Of a stretch of 64,000 bases of DNA, positions 30,613-41,139 are shown in pieces. This DNA comes from an uncultured Rhodospirillales bacterium (GTDB taxonomy: Bacteria; Pseudomonadota; Alphaproteobacteria; Kiloniellales; Kiloniellaceae): NCBI GenBank assembly GCA_913060675.1, contig CAJXUS010000004.1, positions 1-64,000 of the forward strand. The letters run 5' to 3'. Positions within the stretch are counted from its first letter, which is position 1, and each line of letters starts with the position of its first letter. A model generated the notes under the pieces. It saw nothing but the letters and a program-made list of their open reading frames with translations. It had not been told where the DNA came from and searched no databases. Both the position numbers and the translations under genes were made by a program.

Positions 30613-32145
30613 TTATACAAAAGTCTTGGCAAAATTATCCATGAACGATTTCAGCTTGCCTTCTGTATCAGCAGAAAGAGCTTTGTCTTTACGAATAGCT
30701 TCCAGAATATCTTGGCCATTGCCACGAATTTCAGAAAGAAGTTTTTCTTCGAAGTGACTGATCATTTTCACCTCAATCGCGTCGAGATAACCCTTCACGC
30801 CTGAGAAGATAACAACAACCTGCTCTTCAACCGTCAGCGGTTTGTACTGTGGCTGCTTGAGGAGCTCGACCAAACGAGAACCACGGGCCAACAGACGCTG
30901 AGTAGCCGCATCGAGATCAGAAGCGAACTGAGAGAAAGCTTCCATTTCACGATACTGAGCGAGCTCAAGTTTAATACTACCAGCAACTTGCTTCATAGCC
31001 TTGATCTGCGCAGAAGAACCAACACGGGAAACCGAGAGACCAACGTTCACAGCTGGACGGATACCTTTGTTGAAGAGGTTTGTTTCTAGGAAAATCTGAC
31101 CATCCGTAATCGAAATCACGTTCGTCGGAATAAAGGCAGAAACGTCACCACCCTGAGTTTCGATCACTGGAAGCGCAGTCAAAGAGCCTGCACCGTGATC
31201 GTCGTTCAATTTACATGAACGCTCAAGAAGACGGGAGTGAAGATAGAAAACGTCACCAGGATAAGCTTCACGTCCAGGAGGACGACGAAGTAGTAGAGAC
31301 ATCTGACGATAAGCAACAGCCTGCTTGGAAAGATCGTCATAAACGATCACAGCGTGCATTGCGTTGTCGCGGAAGTACTCACCCATGGCTGCGCCAGTAT
31401 ATGGAGCAAGGAACTGAAGCGGTGCAGGGTCAGAAGCAGTCGCAGCAACAACGATGGAATATTCCATAGCGCCATTGTCTTCAAGTGTCTTAACCAAACG
31501 GGCAACAGTGGAACGCTTCTGACCAACAGCAACATAGATGCAGAAAAGCTTTTCGCTTTCGCTAGAAGCAGCATCATTTGTTACTTTTTGGTTCAGGATC
31601 GTATCCAGAGCAATCGCAGTCTTACCAGTCTGACGGTCACCAATGATCAGCTCACGCTGTCCACGACCAATCGGAATAAGACTATCGATAGACTTAATAC
31701 CAGTCTGCATCGGCTCGTGAACAGACTTACGTGGAATAATGCCAGGGGCCTTTACTTCCACACGCGTAAGTTCAACATCCTTTAGAGGGCCTTTGCCGTC
31801 AATCGGATTACCGAGACCATCGACAACGCGACCAAGCAGGCCTTTACCTGCAGGTACGTCAACAATAGAGCCGGTACGTTTGACTGTATCGCCTTCTTTA
31901 ACACCACGGTCATCACCAAACAGAACGACACCAACGTTGTCGACCTCAAGGTTAAGAGCCATGCCCCGAATACCATTAGCAAATTCCACCATCTCGCCAG
32001 CCTGAACATTGTCCAGACCATAAATGCGAGCCACACCATCACCCACAGAAAGAACTTGGCCTACTTCGGCAACATCGGCGTCTGCACCGAAGTTTTCAAT
32101 CTGGTTTTTGAGAATGGTAGAGATTTCAGCGGCGCGGATATCCAT
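30613..32145 (-). CDS. atpA: F0F1 ATP synthase subunit alpha
   Basis: Non-catalytic nucleotide-binding subunit, 510 residues. P-loop [13 protein letters not shown] near residue 170, [15 protein letters not shown], and the alpha signature [17 protein letters not shown]. Its ATG shares one base with the atpH stop (TAATG), showing translational coupling. Confidence 0.98.
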   Translation of the reverse strand: MDIRAAEISTILKNQIENFGADADVAEVGQVLSVGDGVARIYGLDNVQAGEMVEFANGIRGMALNLEVDNVGVVLFGDDRGVKEGDTVKRTGSIVDVPAGKGLLGRVVDGLGNPIDGKGPLKDVELTRVEVKAPGIIPRKSVHEPMQTGIKSIDSLIPIGRGQRELIIGDRQTGKTAIALDTILNQKVTNDAASSESEKLFCIYVAVGQKRSTVARLVKTLEDNGAMEYSIVVAATASDPAPLQFLAPYTGAAMGEYFRDNAMHAVIVYDDLSKQAVAYRQMSLLLRRPPGREAYPGDVFYLHSRLLERSCKLNDDHGAGSLTALPVIETQGGDVSAFIPTNVISITDGQIFLETNLFNKGIRPAVNVGLSVSRVGSSAQIKAMKQVAGSIKLELAQYREMEAFSQFASDLDAATQRLLARGSRLVELLKQPQYKPLTVEEQVVVIFSGVKGYLDAIEVKMISHFEEKLLSEIRGNGQDILEAIRKDKALSADTEGKLKSFMDNFAKTFV

Positions 32146-32705
32146 TACCCAACCCCTTTCATCATCAGTTCAAGTCTCTGAAGTTTTGTACGTAAGGAGC
32201 TATCAACCATGCGGCTACCAACCTGCACAATCATGCCCCCGATTAATGTTTCATCGACAGTTACGTCAACTTCAACAGAACCACCTACAGAAGCCTTAAG
32301 AGCATCTGCAATTGCTTTCTGTTGTGTCTTAGTTAATTCGTGTGCTGCTGTTACTTTAGCCCGAATCTCACCGCGGCGACGCGCCAGTTCCGCCAAATAA
32401 GCGTCTGCCATGTCTGCCAAAACAGCAAGTCGACGATTTTCAGCAACAACCATTACAAAGTTATGTGTCACTTCATTGACACCCGCTTTGTCGAGTATTG
32501 CTGAAAACGCTTTTACCTGCTGGTCGCGTGTATAGAGCGGAGAGCTGAGCAAATCCTGAAGTTCAGAGCTACCTGAAACGAGTTGTTTCAAGCCAACCAG
32601 ATCTTCAGCCACTGCATCCAATGCAGATTTTTCCTCGGCAATTCCCAGCAGCGCTAATGCATAGCGCCCTGCCAAGCCATTCAAGCTAGTGTTTTCGCCT
32701 GCCAA
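32145..32705 (-). CDS. atpH: F0F1 ATP synthase subunit delta (OSCP)
   Basis: Peripheral stalk protein joining F1 to Fo, about 186 residues. Recognised by [14 protein letters not shown] at the N-terminus and the C-terminal [25 protein letters not shown] block (read in parts). No ATG or GTG lies between the upstream in-frame TGA and this conserved region, so it must start at TTG: 32705 (GGGGG eight bases upstream) is favoured, 32720 is the alternative. First gene of the F1 operon; the Fo genes (atpIBEF) are elsewhere, normal for this class. Confidence 0.93.
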   Translation of the reverse strand: MAGENTSLNGLAGRYALALLGIAEEKSALDAVAEDLVGLKQLVSGSSELQDLLSSPLYTRDQQVKAFSAILDKAGVNEVTHNFVMVVAENRRLAVLADMADAYLAELARRRGEIRAKVTAAHELTKTQQKAIADALKASVGGSVEVDVTVDETLIGGMIVQVGSRMVDSSLRTKLQRLELMMKGVG

Positions 32706-32720
32706 GCCGATTGCCCCCAA

Positions 32721-33082
32721 GATAAACCAGAAATTGACCCTGCCCGAACAGGTCGTCTTTCAGTGAAGCCGAAATTCTTTCGCTACGAAAAGTACGATGA
32801 GTACTAATCATCAGGCGCGGGTTTGGTATCACAGACATAACAGGGTTTCAAGCGAGTCAGATGAAAGATTTGAGGTTTTATTGCGCTCTTTTTCGCAACT
32901 GCACTCGAACAAACCTTCATCAAACACTGGGAAGTCCCTGTTTATCCTTAAAAATACACCGTTAAGATTCTGTTTTTAGGGAATCTTTGCTGTAAAAAAA
33001 AACTTTTCCAATATGGAAATAACATCGAGCCATCGCCTCAGAATCTCAAAGATCAATAATATTCGCTTTATCAGATTTTGAT
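32721..33082. other. Intergenic region between priA and atpH
   Basis: About 360 bases that must hold the atp operon promoter on the minus strand. A possible -35 TTGAAA on that strand near 32852 has only a poor -10. Plus-strand frames here have no family look. No terminator for priA is obvious. Confidence 0.4.
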
Positions 33083-35335
33083 TTATAAAAACGAATAAGG
33101 GTCGATATCAACCACTACTCTGATACGAGAGGAAGGCTTTACCCGACCAAGCCATTCTTTTGCGATCCCCTGAGGCGCGATAGCACGTTTAGACATTATC
33201 AGGAATCGACGCCGGAACTTTCCACGAAGTAAAGCAAGCGGAGCTGGAGCTGGCCCAAGAATTTGCGCCCCTTCAATTTGCGGAATCGCTCGTGCTAGGC
33301 TTGCGCAAAAGTTATCCAGTTCAGATTCATCTGGACCAGATATGATAATGGCCGCCAGACGTCCAAAGGGAGGCAAATGACCTCTGGCACGGGTTTCAGC
33401 TTCCTGTTCGAGAAACTTGTCACGATCACCCGCCTTGAGAGTTTGCATTACGGGGTGGTTGGGATCTGATGTCTGAAGAAGTACCCGTCCTTTATGCTCA
33501 GCACGACCAGCACGACCAGCCACCTGATGCAGAAGCTGAAAAGTTCTCTCAGCCGCCCGAAGGTCACCTCCAAATAATCCGAGGTCAGCATCAACGACAC
33601 CCACCAATGTCAAATAAGGAAAGTGATACCCTTTGGCCATGACCTGCGTACCTACAAGCAAATTGACTTCCCTGTTCTGTACGCTCTCTATCATTTCACG
33701 GGTGGCGGCAGGAGATGTCATCGTATCACTTGCCATCAAGGCAACATTGGCATCTGGGAACAGCTTTTTGGCTTCTTCGACAATTCGCTCCACCCCAGGT
33801 CCACAAGCCACCAACGTATCTTCTGCGGCACAAGAGGGGCATATATCGGGTAAAGCTGCATTAAAACCACAGTGATGACATTGTAACCTTGCGAACCGAC
33901 GATGCTCAACCAGCCAGGCGGTACAATGCGGGCACTGCATGCGATGACCACAGGTCCGGCAAAGTGTCAGTGGCGCATATCCTCGCCTATTCAGAAAGAG
34001 CATGGCCTGCTCGCCAGCGTCCAATGTCTTTCGGATGGCCCCACGAAGAGCCTGGGACAACCAACCTGGCCCCGTGTTCAAACGCTCAGGCTTATCAAAC
34101 CGTAAATCAATCAGCTCAACATCAGGCATCCCAGCGCCACCGTGACGATCAGGAAGAACAAGTCGATCATATCGACCGTTTTGCACATTAATCATGGTTT
34201 CAAGTGCGGGAGTAGCCGAGGCCAAAACAACAGGACAAGAACAACATTTAGCCCGAACCACAGCCATGTCACGGGCATGGTAATAGACTCCGTCCTCTTG
34301 CTTGAAGGAACCTTCATGCTCTTCATCGACAATAATGAGGCCTAAATTCTCATAGGGAAGAATAAGAGCGGAGCGGGCCCCAACCACCACGGGCGCTTTG
34401 CCTTCTGACACGGCGCGCCACGTTTTGCGTCGGAGAGCTGGCGAAAGCTCAGAATGCCATTCTGCAGGTGCAACGCCGAATCGCTGCTCAAAGCGATCGA
34501 GCCATTGACTTGAAAGAGCTATCTCTGGGAGCAAGACCAGAACCTGCCGCCCCTCTTTCATTGCAGCCTCGACAGCTTCAAAATAAACCTCGGTCTTACC
34601 CGAGCCCGTAACGCCATCCAAAAGGACCGTCGAAAACGTGTGCTCTCGAACACGGGCCATCAGATCATCCGCGGCCTCTCTTTGCCCTTCCGAAAGCTTT
34701 GGGCCTTTTATATCTGGCTTTGGGGTTTGAAAGGAAAAATCTGGGGCATCATAAAAGCTTTCGAGAAAGCCCGCTTGCTCTAGGCCTTTAACCACGGGAT
34801 TAGACACCGCAGCTTCCTTGGCCAGATCCCCTATCGCCCAGCCACCACTATCTTGAACAACATCAAGCACGCGTTGTCGCGCTGCTGTGATCCGAAAACC
34901 ATCTGGGACTTCTGCCTCAATTACTCGGCGATAGAGCTTTTGACCAACAATCGTTTCCAATGCCTGAGGCACCGATAAAGCCATTTTCAGAACAGAACCT
35001 TGCGGAGACAAGGTGTAAGAGGAGACCCATTCTACAAATTTTCGCAGTTCAGCCTTCAGGGGAAGCGCCTCAGAAACACTGACTATTTCTTTCAGCTTCT
35101 TGAGAGGAACATCTTCATCCGCGGCACCATCCCAGACCACACCGGGGAGAATCCGCCGCCCGACAGGGACCTGAACGATTTGACCTGGCTCCAGAGCGAT
35201 CTGTTGGCCATCAGGCCCATAAGGCAAGATATAGTCGTAGGGACGATCTATAGGTAAGATAACCTGCACTCGACAACGAAGCGGCTTTTCAATGTTCTGA
35301 TCAAACAATGTCAGATCGCTGCCACTTTCAAACAC
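33083..35335 (-). CDS. priA: Primosomal protein N' (replication restart helicase PriA)
   Basis: Reloads the replisome at stalled forks. 750 residues: N-terminal 3'-end-binding domain and winged helix (about 1-205), helicase lobes with Walker A GVTGSGKTEVYF near 243 and DEEHEGSFKQ, a zinc region with four CxxC pairs (CRTCGHRMQCPHC, CHHCGF, CPSC), and the C-terminal domain. The start is GTG at 35335 with GAGGG upstream; no ATG fits. Order priA-atpHAGDC is common in Rhodospirillales relatives. Confidence 0.96.
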   Translation of the reverse strand: MFESGSDLTLFDQNIEKPLRCRVQVILPIDRPYDYILPYGPDGQQIALEPGQIVQVPVGRRILPGVVWDGAADEDVPLKKLKEIVSVSEALPLKAELRKFVEWVSSYTLSPQGSVLKMALSVPQALETIVGQKLYRRVIEAEVPDGFRITAARQRVLDVVQDSGGWAIGDLAKEAAVSNPVVKGLEQAGFLESFYDAPDFSFQTPKPDIKGPKLSEGQREAADDLMARVREHTFSTVLLDGVTGSGKTEVYFEAVEAAMKEGRQVLVLLPEIALSSQWLDRFEQRFGVAPAEWHSELSPALRRKTWRAVSEGKAPVVVGARSALILPYENLGLIIVDEEHEGSFKQEDGVYYHARDMAVVRAKCCSCPVVLASATPALETMINVQNGRYDRLVLPDRHGGAGMPDVELIDLRFDKPERLNTGPGWLSQALRGAIRKTLDAGEQAMLFLNRRGYAPLTLCRTCGHRMQCPHCTAWLVEHRRFARLQCHHCGFNAALPDICPSCAAEDTLVACGPGVERIVEEAKKLFPDANVALMASDTMTSPAATREMIESVQNREVNLLVGTQVMAKGYHFPYLTLVGVVDADLGLFGGDLRAAERTFQLLHQVAGRAGRAEHKGRVLLQTSDPNHPVMQTLKAGDRDKFLEQEAETRARGHLPPFGRLAAIIISGPDESELDNFCASLARAIPQIEGAQILGPAPAPLALLRGKFRRRFLIMSKRAIAPQGIAKEWLGRVKPSSRIRVVVDIDPYSFL

Positions 35336-35596
35336 GAATCGTTACCCTCATACCCATAAAAATTAACGTTCACCCTGCCGATTGTCTCCGCTATGACAAG
35401 AAAGAAAACACCTAAATTTTCAAAACAGGAATAAAAGTACAGCACCCCTTATTTTAAATAGACGACTTTATTTAACACGGAACTCTGGACCTCAGGCGTC
35501 GAGGCGTTATCTTGGGGCAGACATATTTTTCTGCACATCGTGATGACCTATCCCTTGGTCTCACCAAGCAGAACCAGATTTATTATGAGGTTATTG

Positions 35597-36253
35597 ATGG
35601 AATTCTTTATCGACACTGCGGATATCAACGAAATTAGCGAACTTGCAGCAACCGGTCTTGTGGATGGCGTAACAACTAATCCGTCCTTGATTGCAAAGAG
35701 CGGCCGCCAGTTTATTGAAGTCATCAAAGAAATTGCTGAAATTGTTTCCGGTCCTATCAGCGCCGAGGTTACATCACTTGAATACGAAGGCATGGTTGCA
35801 GAGGGCCGTAAACTTGCCGCTCTTGCAGACAACATTGTCGTTAAGCTTCCGCTTACCCCCGATGGACTGAAAGCTTGTAAAACATTTTCAGACGAAGGCA
35901 TCTCTACAAACGTGACGCTTTGCTTCTCTGCCGCACAAGCTCTATTGGCTGCCAAAGCAGGTGCAACTTATGTATCTCCGTTTATTGGGCGTCTTGACGA
36001 TCTTGCTCAGGATGGACTGCTCCTGATTTCTGATATCGTCGAAATTTACAATGCCTATCCAGAACTGACAACCAAAGTACTTGTTGCGTCTACACGTAGC
36101 CCACTGCACATCGTTGAAGCCGCTAAAATGGGCGCTGATACCGCGACAATACCACCAGCTGTTCTTCGTGCTATGTTTAAGCACCCACTTACAGATCGCG
36201 GCCTCGAAGCTTTTATGGCTGATTGGGAAAAGACGGGTCAGACAATACTATAA
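35597..36253 (+). CDS. fsa: Fructose-6-phosphate aldolase / transaldolase-like protein
   Basis: 218 residues, the short transaldolase (TalC/MipB/FSA) type, a single TIM barrel. N-terminal [27 protein letters not shown], the Schiff-base lysine in [12 protein letters not shown], and [15 protein letters not shown] are seen. I choose ATG 35597 (GAGG seven bases upstream), since family members start at this methionine; the longer frame from 35540 adds an unlikely leader. Transaldolase and aldolase activity cannot be told apart here. Divergent from priA. Confidence 0.88.
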   Translation: MEFFIDTADINEISELAATGLVDGVTTNPSLIAKSGRQFIEVIKEIAEIVSGPISAEVTSLEYEGMVAEGRKLAALADNIVVKLPLTPDGLKACKTFSDEGISTNVTLCFSAAQALLAAKAGATYVSPFIGRLDDLAQDGLLLISDIVEIYNAYPELTTKVLVASTRSPLHIVEAAKMGADTATIPPAVLRAMFKHPLTDRGLEAFMADWEKTGQTIL

Positions 36254-36277
36254 GCGACAACGCTAGGAACGAAGACT

Positions 36278-37003
36278 ATGAGCAGCCCTTCTCAGGATGT
36301 TAAGACGGCGACGGAAAAAGAGCCTCTTATCACTGCGCGTCATGTAGAGAAATTTCTACGCCAGCACGCGGATTTTCTGGTGCAGAATCCACAGATCATT
36401 GATTCTCTCGAAATCCCCGGAAAAACAGAAGGGCGCGGTCTTGCCGATCTTCAGCAATATTTGATCGAGAAGCTTCGCAATAAACTTGACCTCGTGACGA
36501 GAGAACGTGATCTCGTCATCACGAGAAGTCACCACAACAAACTAACCCAAGACAGAACACACCGTGCAGTCAAAGCCCTGATATCTGCGAAAAATTTTGA
36601 ACATCTCATTGATGTTATCAGCACAGAGCTTCCCATTATTATGGGAATGGATGCCATTGCTATTGGCGTTGAGCAACCAGGTGAGGCAGATGTTGCGGCT
36701 CCGGTAGAAGGCATATCCTGCCTCTTACCGGGTATGGTTGACGGCCTGATCGGAGGCGGACAACCCGCAATCCTTCGCGATCATATTGAAGGAGATGTAT
36801 GCCTTTACGGTACCATGGCACCCTTGATACAATCTGATGCCCTTATTCGCCTAAACATATCGTCGACCACTCCACCAGCCATGTTGGCTTTTGGGTCTCA
36901 GCGCGATGATCAGTTTGAGCCCGGCCAGGGAACGGAATTGATCCGTTTTATCGGCTCTGTGATAGAAAATACCATTCGGACATGGCTGAAACTCCCCGAA
37001 TAA
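36278..37003 (+). CDS. DUF484 family protein
   Basis: 241 residues. N-terminal helix (ITARHVEKFLRQHADFLVQNPQ, read in parts) and a coiled-coil linker lead to a GAF-like domain (about 95-235), the YigA-type layout. Function is unknown; genes of this family nearly always precede xerC, as here (22-base overlap), which suggests a role with recombination or chromosome segregation. Confidence 0.85.
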   Translation: MSSPSQDVKTATEKEPLITARHVEKFLRQHADFLVQNPQIIDSLEIPGKTEGRGLADLQQYLIEKLRNKLDLVTRERDLVITRSHHNKLTQDRTHRAVKALISAKNFEHLIDVISTELPIIMGMDAIAIGVEQPGEADVAAPVEGISCLLPGMVDGLIGGGQPAILRDHIEGDVCLYGTMAPLIQSDALIRLNISSTTPPAMLAFGSQRDDQFEPGQGTELIRFIGSVIENTIRTWLKLPE

Positions 37004-37983
37004 AGGACGCAACTCAAATAGAAAACACAGACGGGCTAGATCTTACACCTATCCCTTGGGCTGATGATGTCCATGAGGCTTTCGAAGGCTGGCTAAGATG
37101 GCACGCAACAGAAAAGCGCTCTTCTGACCATACTCTTGAAGCCTATGGCCACGATATCAGAAGCTTTCTGCTTTTCCTCGCAGATCATCGTGGCCAAATT
37201 ACATCTTTAGCAACACTCAACGCGCTACAGACACGTGATTTTCGATCTTGGCTCGCCGCACGCGCAGGGCAAGAACTCAGCAAGACATCAACAGCCAGAT
37301 CACTGTCCGCCGTTAGAGGGTTTTATAAATGGCTCAATCGACGGGATCTGATTAATAATCACGCTCTAGATATATTGCGAACCCCCAAACGTCCTCAAAC
37401 GGTCCCCAAAGCACTGACAAAAGAAGAAGCTAAACGGGTTATGGAAGAAAGCCCCAGCCTGCAGGAAGACGGGTGGGTCGGCTTGCGAGATCAGGCAGTT
37501 TTACTTTTACTTTATGGCTGCGGACTTCGTATTTCAGAAGCTCTCTCCCTTAACCAGGAGGACGCCCCCAATAAAAATCAGGATGTTTTTCGCATCGTAG
37601 GCAAGGGCCAAAAAGAACGTTTGGTGCCAATACTACCTGTTGTAAGAGAAGCCATCGAAGCCTACCAGGCCGCCTGCCCCTTTAGTAGAAACCCAAATGA
37701 CGCCCTCTTCCTCGGCGTCAAAGGCAAGCGTCTATCTGCCCGAATTATCCAGCTCCAAACCCAAAAACTGCGCGGAGCACTTGGTCTTCCAGAAACAGCC
37801 ACCCCGCATGCCTTGCGCCATAGCTTTGCAACTCACCTCCTGGCCAACGGCGGAGACTTACGCGCCATCCAAGAGCTATTGGGACACGCATCTCTATCCA
37901 CAACCCAACGCTATACGGATGTCGATGCGGATGAGTTATTGAAGGTGTACGACAAGGCGCATCCCAGCGCTTTAAAGGGCTAA
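36982..37983 (+). CDS. xerC: Tyrosine recombinase XerC
   Basis: Resolves chromosome dimers at dif together with XerD. 333 residues: N-terminal SAM-like DNA-binding domain (about 28-125) and catalytic domain with R in YGCGLRISEALSL, K in VGKGQKERLVP, the HALRHSFATHLL and LLGHASLSTTQRY blocks (H-R-H-Y). The N-terminal leader is about 20 residues longer than usual. It ends directly against the stop of the convergent MFS gene. Confidence 0.92.
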   Translation: MAETPRIKDATQIENTDGLDLTPIPWADDVHEAFEGWLRWHATEKRSSDHTLEAYGHDIRSFLLFLADHRGQITSLATLNALQTRDFRSWLAARAGQELSKTSTARSLSAVRGFYKWLNRRDLINNHALDILRTPKRPQTVPKALTKEEAKRVMEESPSLQEDGWVGLRDQAVLLLLYGCGLRISEALSLNQEDAPNKNQDVFRIVGKGQKERLVPILPVVREAIEAYQAACPFSRNPNDALFLGVKGKRLSARIIQLQTQKLRGALGLPETATPHALRHSFATHLLANGGDLRAIQELLGHASLSTTQRYTDVDADELLKVYDKAHPSALKG

Positions 37984-39228
37984 TCAACTTCCTTTAGATA
38001 AAGGCTCGCTCCGACCAAGCTTGTGGATAAACAGCGGCCCCAAAAGCACACCGATCCCCATTGTCGAGAAAGCCGCCGCCCACGCTAGGGAATTTTCAGA
38101 TCCACCGAACAAGTCAAGCACGGCGCCAAAAACGATTGGAGAAAGCGATCCAGCAGCAAAACCAGCCAGAGACTGCAACGCCATGGTAGCCCCTTTACGC
38201 TTGGGATCCGAATTGGCAACGATCCCTGACGTCAAAGAGGACGAGTCTGCAGTTGTCGTAATTCCATAAATTGTAAAGCCGGCAATCACTACAACAAAGG
38301 GAAGGCTGGCAGAAAATCCAATTGTGAAACCAACGGCCGCCGACAAAACCATAACAAAAGTCAGGAGCTTTCTTCGGCCAAAACGCACAGAGAATTCATT
38401 GCCGATAACACTTGCTGGCAATCCCAACAAAAACACCCAGGATGCAATTTGAGTTGGGCTCCAGTTAAAACTATCCACGGGCTGCAAGGAGAGAGAGAAA
38501 ACCAGAAACACAACCAACCATGCCCTAAATGCAAAGAGCTCCCAAAGATGAGCTGCATAGGCAAAGATATAACCAAGGGCCGGACGATTGGCGATGACAG
38601 GACGAAAATCGATGAGCTCTTTAAGCGGGATATGATGTTCAGGCTTATGCCCTTTTGCGACAAAAAATAAAACGACAATCCAGGCAAAGAAACTGCCAAT
38701 CCCAGCAACAAGAAAAGACCACTGCCAGCCCCATAGTTGCCAGACCTCCCCTGCGACAAAGACGGATACTCCGGTGCCAATGGCAAAGTGGGCCGTATAA
38801 TAAGCTACCGCGCGGCTTTGCTGTTTCTTTTCACTCACAAGATCAGTGAGGAGTTTTAAGCCCACCATATAAGTACCGGCGAGACTTACCCCCGCGAAAA
38901 GGCGAAAGAGCATCGCTGTCCAAAAACCTTCAGCGAGAAGCGCAAAACCAAGGGCCGCAAAACCACCTAGAGCCATTGAATAGAGATAAATTCGTCGCGC
39001 GTCTTCTCTGTCGGTAAGAGCAACAAGCAAAGGAACCGCCGCAGCATAGCCGCCGTAATAAATTCCACTGATCCAGCCAATTTCAGTATTGGTCAGAAGC
39101 CATTTTTTTTGAAACAAGATGATAAGTGCAGAGAATGTCGCATTGTCTAGCATGCCAAGGACTTGGGATAGACACATGACCGCGATAAGCGCCGTTGCTC
39201 TTTTTGTCGTACTGCCGTCCAACGTCAT
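37984..39228 (-). CDS. MFS transporter
   Basis: 414 residues, about 12 membrane segments. The loop after TM2 is LVALTDREDARRIYLYSM, a variant of the MFS motif. The substrate cannot be read from sequence. The ATG at 39228 has AGGAGA upstream; the TTG before it is ignored. It is 0 bases from the xerC stop (tail to tail) and upstream of it lies the lpdA terminator. Confidence 0.85.
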   Translation of the reverse strand: MTLDGSTTKRATALIAVMCLSQVLGMLDNATFSALIILFQKKWLLTNTEIGWISGIYYGGYAAAVPLLVALTDREDARRIYLYSMALGGFAALGFALLAEGFWTAMLFRLFAGVSLAGTYMVGLKLLTDLVSEKKQQSRAVAYYTAHFAIGTGVSVFVAGEVWQLWGWQWSFLVAGIGSFFAWIVVLFFVAKGHKPEHHIPLKELIDFRPVIANRPALGYIFAYAAHLWELFAFRAWLVVFLVFSLSLQPVDSFNWSPTQIASWVFLLGLPASVIGNEFSVRFGRRKLLTFVMVLSAAVGFTIGFSASLPFVVVIAGFTIYGITTTADSSSLTSGIVANSDPKRKGATMALQSLAGFAAGSLSPIVFGAVLDLFGGSENSLAWAAAFSTMGIGVLLGPLFIHKLGRSEPLSKGS

Positions 39229-39328
39229 CAATGATCTCCTACCTCACGCAGAGATGATAATCGGCGAGGACAGGAGTTTGTCCAGCGATAATTATGCGCA
39301 CGCCTTTATCTTTGCTTTAGATAAAACA

Positions 39329-39355
39329 AAAGGGGCAGCAACCCGCCGCCCCTTT
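39329..39355 (-). terminator. Terminator after lpdA
   Basis: AAAGGGGC/GCCCCTTT stem (39329-39336, 39348-39355) with an 11-base loop, then TTTTGTTTTAT on the minus strand, 35 bases after the lpdA stop. Confidence 0.85.
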
Positions 39356-39389
39356 GATCATCAAGATAAGAAAATAACTTAACTTGAAA

Positions 39390-40790
39390 CTACATATGGA
39401 TCGCACGTTTATCAACCGCCATGGCGGCTTCCTTAACGGCTTCACTCAATCCTGGGTGAGAGTGACAAGTCCGCGCAATATCTTCGGCAGATCCCCCGAA
39501 TTCCATCACAGCCACAGCTTCTGAAAGCAGCTCACCAGCCACCGGACCAATGATGTGAACCCCAAGCACTTTGTCCGTCGTCGCATCTGAGAGGATTTTC
39601 ACTTGGCCATCTGATTCGCCCATGCAACGCGCACGGCTGTTGGCACTAAATGGGAATTTCCCAACGTTGTAAGCAACTCCAGCTTCTTTCAAAGCTTCTT
39701 CACTCTTCCCAACGGATGCAATTTCTGGATGTGTATAAATAACACCAGGAACCAATGCATAGTTCACATGACCATGTTGCCCCGCCAGTGTTTCCACACA
39801 AGCGACACCATCTTCCTCGGCTTTATGTGCAAGCATCGGTCCAGGAACGCAATCGCCAATGGCATAGATACCATCCACGGAAGTCTTGAAGTTACCGTCG
39901 ACCTGGACAATCCCACGCTCCATAGCAACACCCAGTTCCTCAAGACCAAGACCTTTAGTATAAGCCCGGCGGCCAATTGCAACGAGAACGGTATCAACTT
40001 CGAGCTCTTCAACTTTACCTTTTTTCACGGATTCCATGGTCAACTTGACCTTGCCGCCCGCCTTTTTTGCACCTGTCACTTTCATACCAAGCTTGAATTT
40101 CAAGCCTTGCTTGGTGAGAACGCGCTTAGCAAGCTTGCCTGTTTCTTCATCGATGCCAGGAAGAATTTGGTCAAGAAACTCAACGACGGTAACCTTAGCA
40201 CCAAGACGAGACCAGACGGAACCAAGCTCTAGACCAATAACGCCAGCGCCAATAACAACCATGCTTTCAGGAACTTTCTTTAGCGAAAGTGCCCCTGTTG
40301 AGGTTACGATTTGATCTTCGTCTGTTTCAATACCAGGAAGTGGCGTAGATTCTGAGCCTGTTGCAACCAAGATATTTTTGGTCTTCAGAGTTTGTTCGCC
40401 ATCATCGCCTTTAACAACGACTTCACCCGCTTTGGGGATAGAGCCCCAGCCCTTGATGTAATCAACTTTGTTCTTCTTCAGAAGAAACTCAACACCTTTG
40501 GTCAGATCGTCTACGACCTTGTCTTTGCGACCCAGCATTGTTTCCAAATCAAGCTCAACACTTGCCTTAATACCGTGTTCGGCAAAGTGTTTTTGAGCAT
40601 CCACATACTTTTCAGACGAGTTCAGCAATGCCTTTGACGGCATACACCCAACATTCAAGCAGGTACCACCCAAGGCGCCTCGCCCTTCAACACATGCTGT
40701 CTTAAGCCCCAATTGTGCTGCGCGAATTGCGGCAACATACCCACCCGGGCCACCACCAATAATGACCAGATCGTAGAGAGCTTCACTCAT
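39390..40790 (-). CDS. lpdA: Dihydrolipoyl dehydrogenase (E3)
   Basis: Reoxidises dihydrolipoamide in the 2-oxoglutarate (and other) dehydrogenase complexes; FAD/NAD. 466 residues. FAD motif [20 protein letters not shown], active disulfide [19 protein letters not shown] motif [15 protein letters not shown], and the C-terminal catalytic His in [10 protein letters not shown] (HxxxxxE type). I start at ATG 40790 (MSEALYDLV); the longer frame to 40838 is not conserved. It is the last TCA gene of the block, cut off from odhB by the plus-strand xre/AGCS pair. Confidence 0.96.
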   Translation of the reverse strand: MSEALYDLVIIGGGPGGYVAAIRAAQLGLKTACVEGRGALGGTCLNVGCMPSKALLNSSEKYVDAQKHFAEHGIKASVELDLETMLGRKDKVVDDLTKGVEFLLKKNKVDYIKGWGSIPKAGEVVVKGDDGEQTLKTKNILVATGSESTPLPGIETDEDQIVTSTGALSLKKVPESMVVIGAGVIGLELGSVWSRLGAKVTVVEFLDQILPGIDEETGKLAKRVLTKQGLKFKLGMKVTGAKKAGGKVKLTMESVKKGKVEELEVDTVLVAIGRRAYTKGLGLEELGVAMERGIVQVDGNFKTSVDGIYAIGDCVPGPMLAHKAEEDGVACVETLAGQHGHVNYALVPGVIYTHPEIASVGKSEEALKEAGVAYNVGKFPFSANSRARCMGESDGQVKILSDATTDKVLGVHIIGPVAGELLSEAVAVMEFGGSAEDIARTCHSHPGLSEAVKEAAMAVDKRAIHM

Positions 40791-41139
40791 TTTACTATAG
40801 ATCCTTTCAGTGTCCTGAGGGCTTCCCCCCATAACCATGACGCACAGAGATTGCGACAGGTCGGCTATAAGCTATTTGATTTCAATAATCTGGATAGCAT
40901 AGGAAACCTGATGCACATAGCCTTGAAGTGATAAAATAACAGAAATAATCACTGATATGCTCAAGGCTACGTTTGCTCTGCTTAAGCCGCAGAAATAAAA
41001 AACGTTCACAAACAAGACGAGATTAGCTAATATTCCGATAGCAATCAAATATTTCTTATCGGAAACAATATGTAATTTTCTGAGTTGTTACTGAATAGCA
41101 TCTAATAAAAATATAAAAATCAGGGAATTGGGGTGCGGG
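40791..41139. other. Divergent intergenic region, lpdA / XRE regulator
   Basis: About 350 bases with the promoters of lpdA and of the XRE gene. It contains the TTCCGATA inverted repeat (41033-41064). AT-rich; no ORF or RNA gene supported. Confidence 0.5.
41033..41067. promoter_or_regulatory. TTCCGATA inverted repeat upstream of XRE gene
   Basis: TTCCGATA (41033-41040) and TATCGGAA (41057-41064) are perfect inverted arms 16 bases apart. Read on the minus strand the right arm extends to TGTTTCCGATA (41057-41067), and the same 11 bases occur again before the symporter gene at 41859-41869. A likely autoregulatory operator of the XRE-cupin protein. Confidence 0.5.

Noticed and set aside
32797..32979. 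60-codon open frame between priA and atpH
   Set aside because: No ribosome site or family; it overlaps the region needed for the atp promoter.
36982..37983. Tyrosine recombinase as a sign of a mobile element
   Set aside because: It has the XerC layout, overlaps the DUF484 gene as in many chromosomes, and no att sites, tRNA or phage genes are near.
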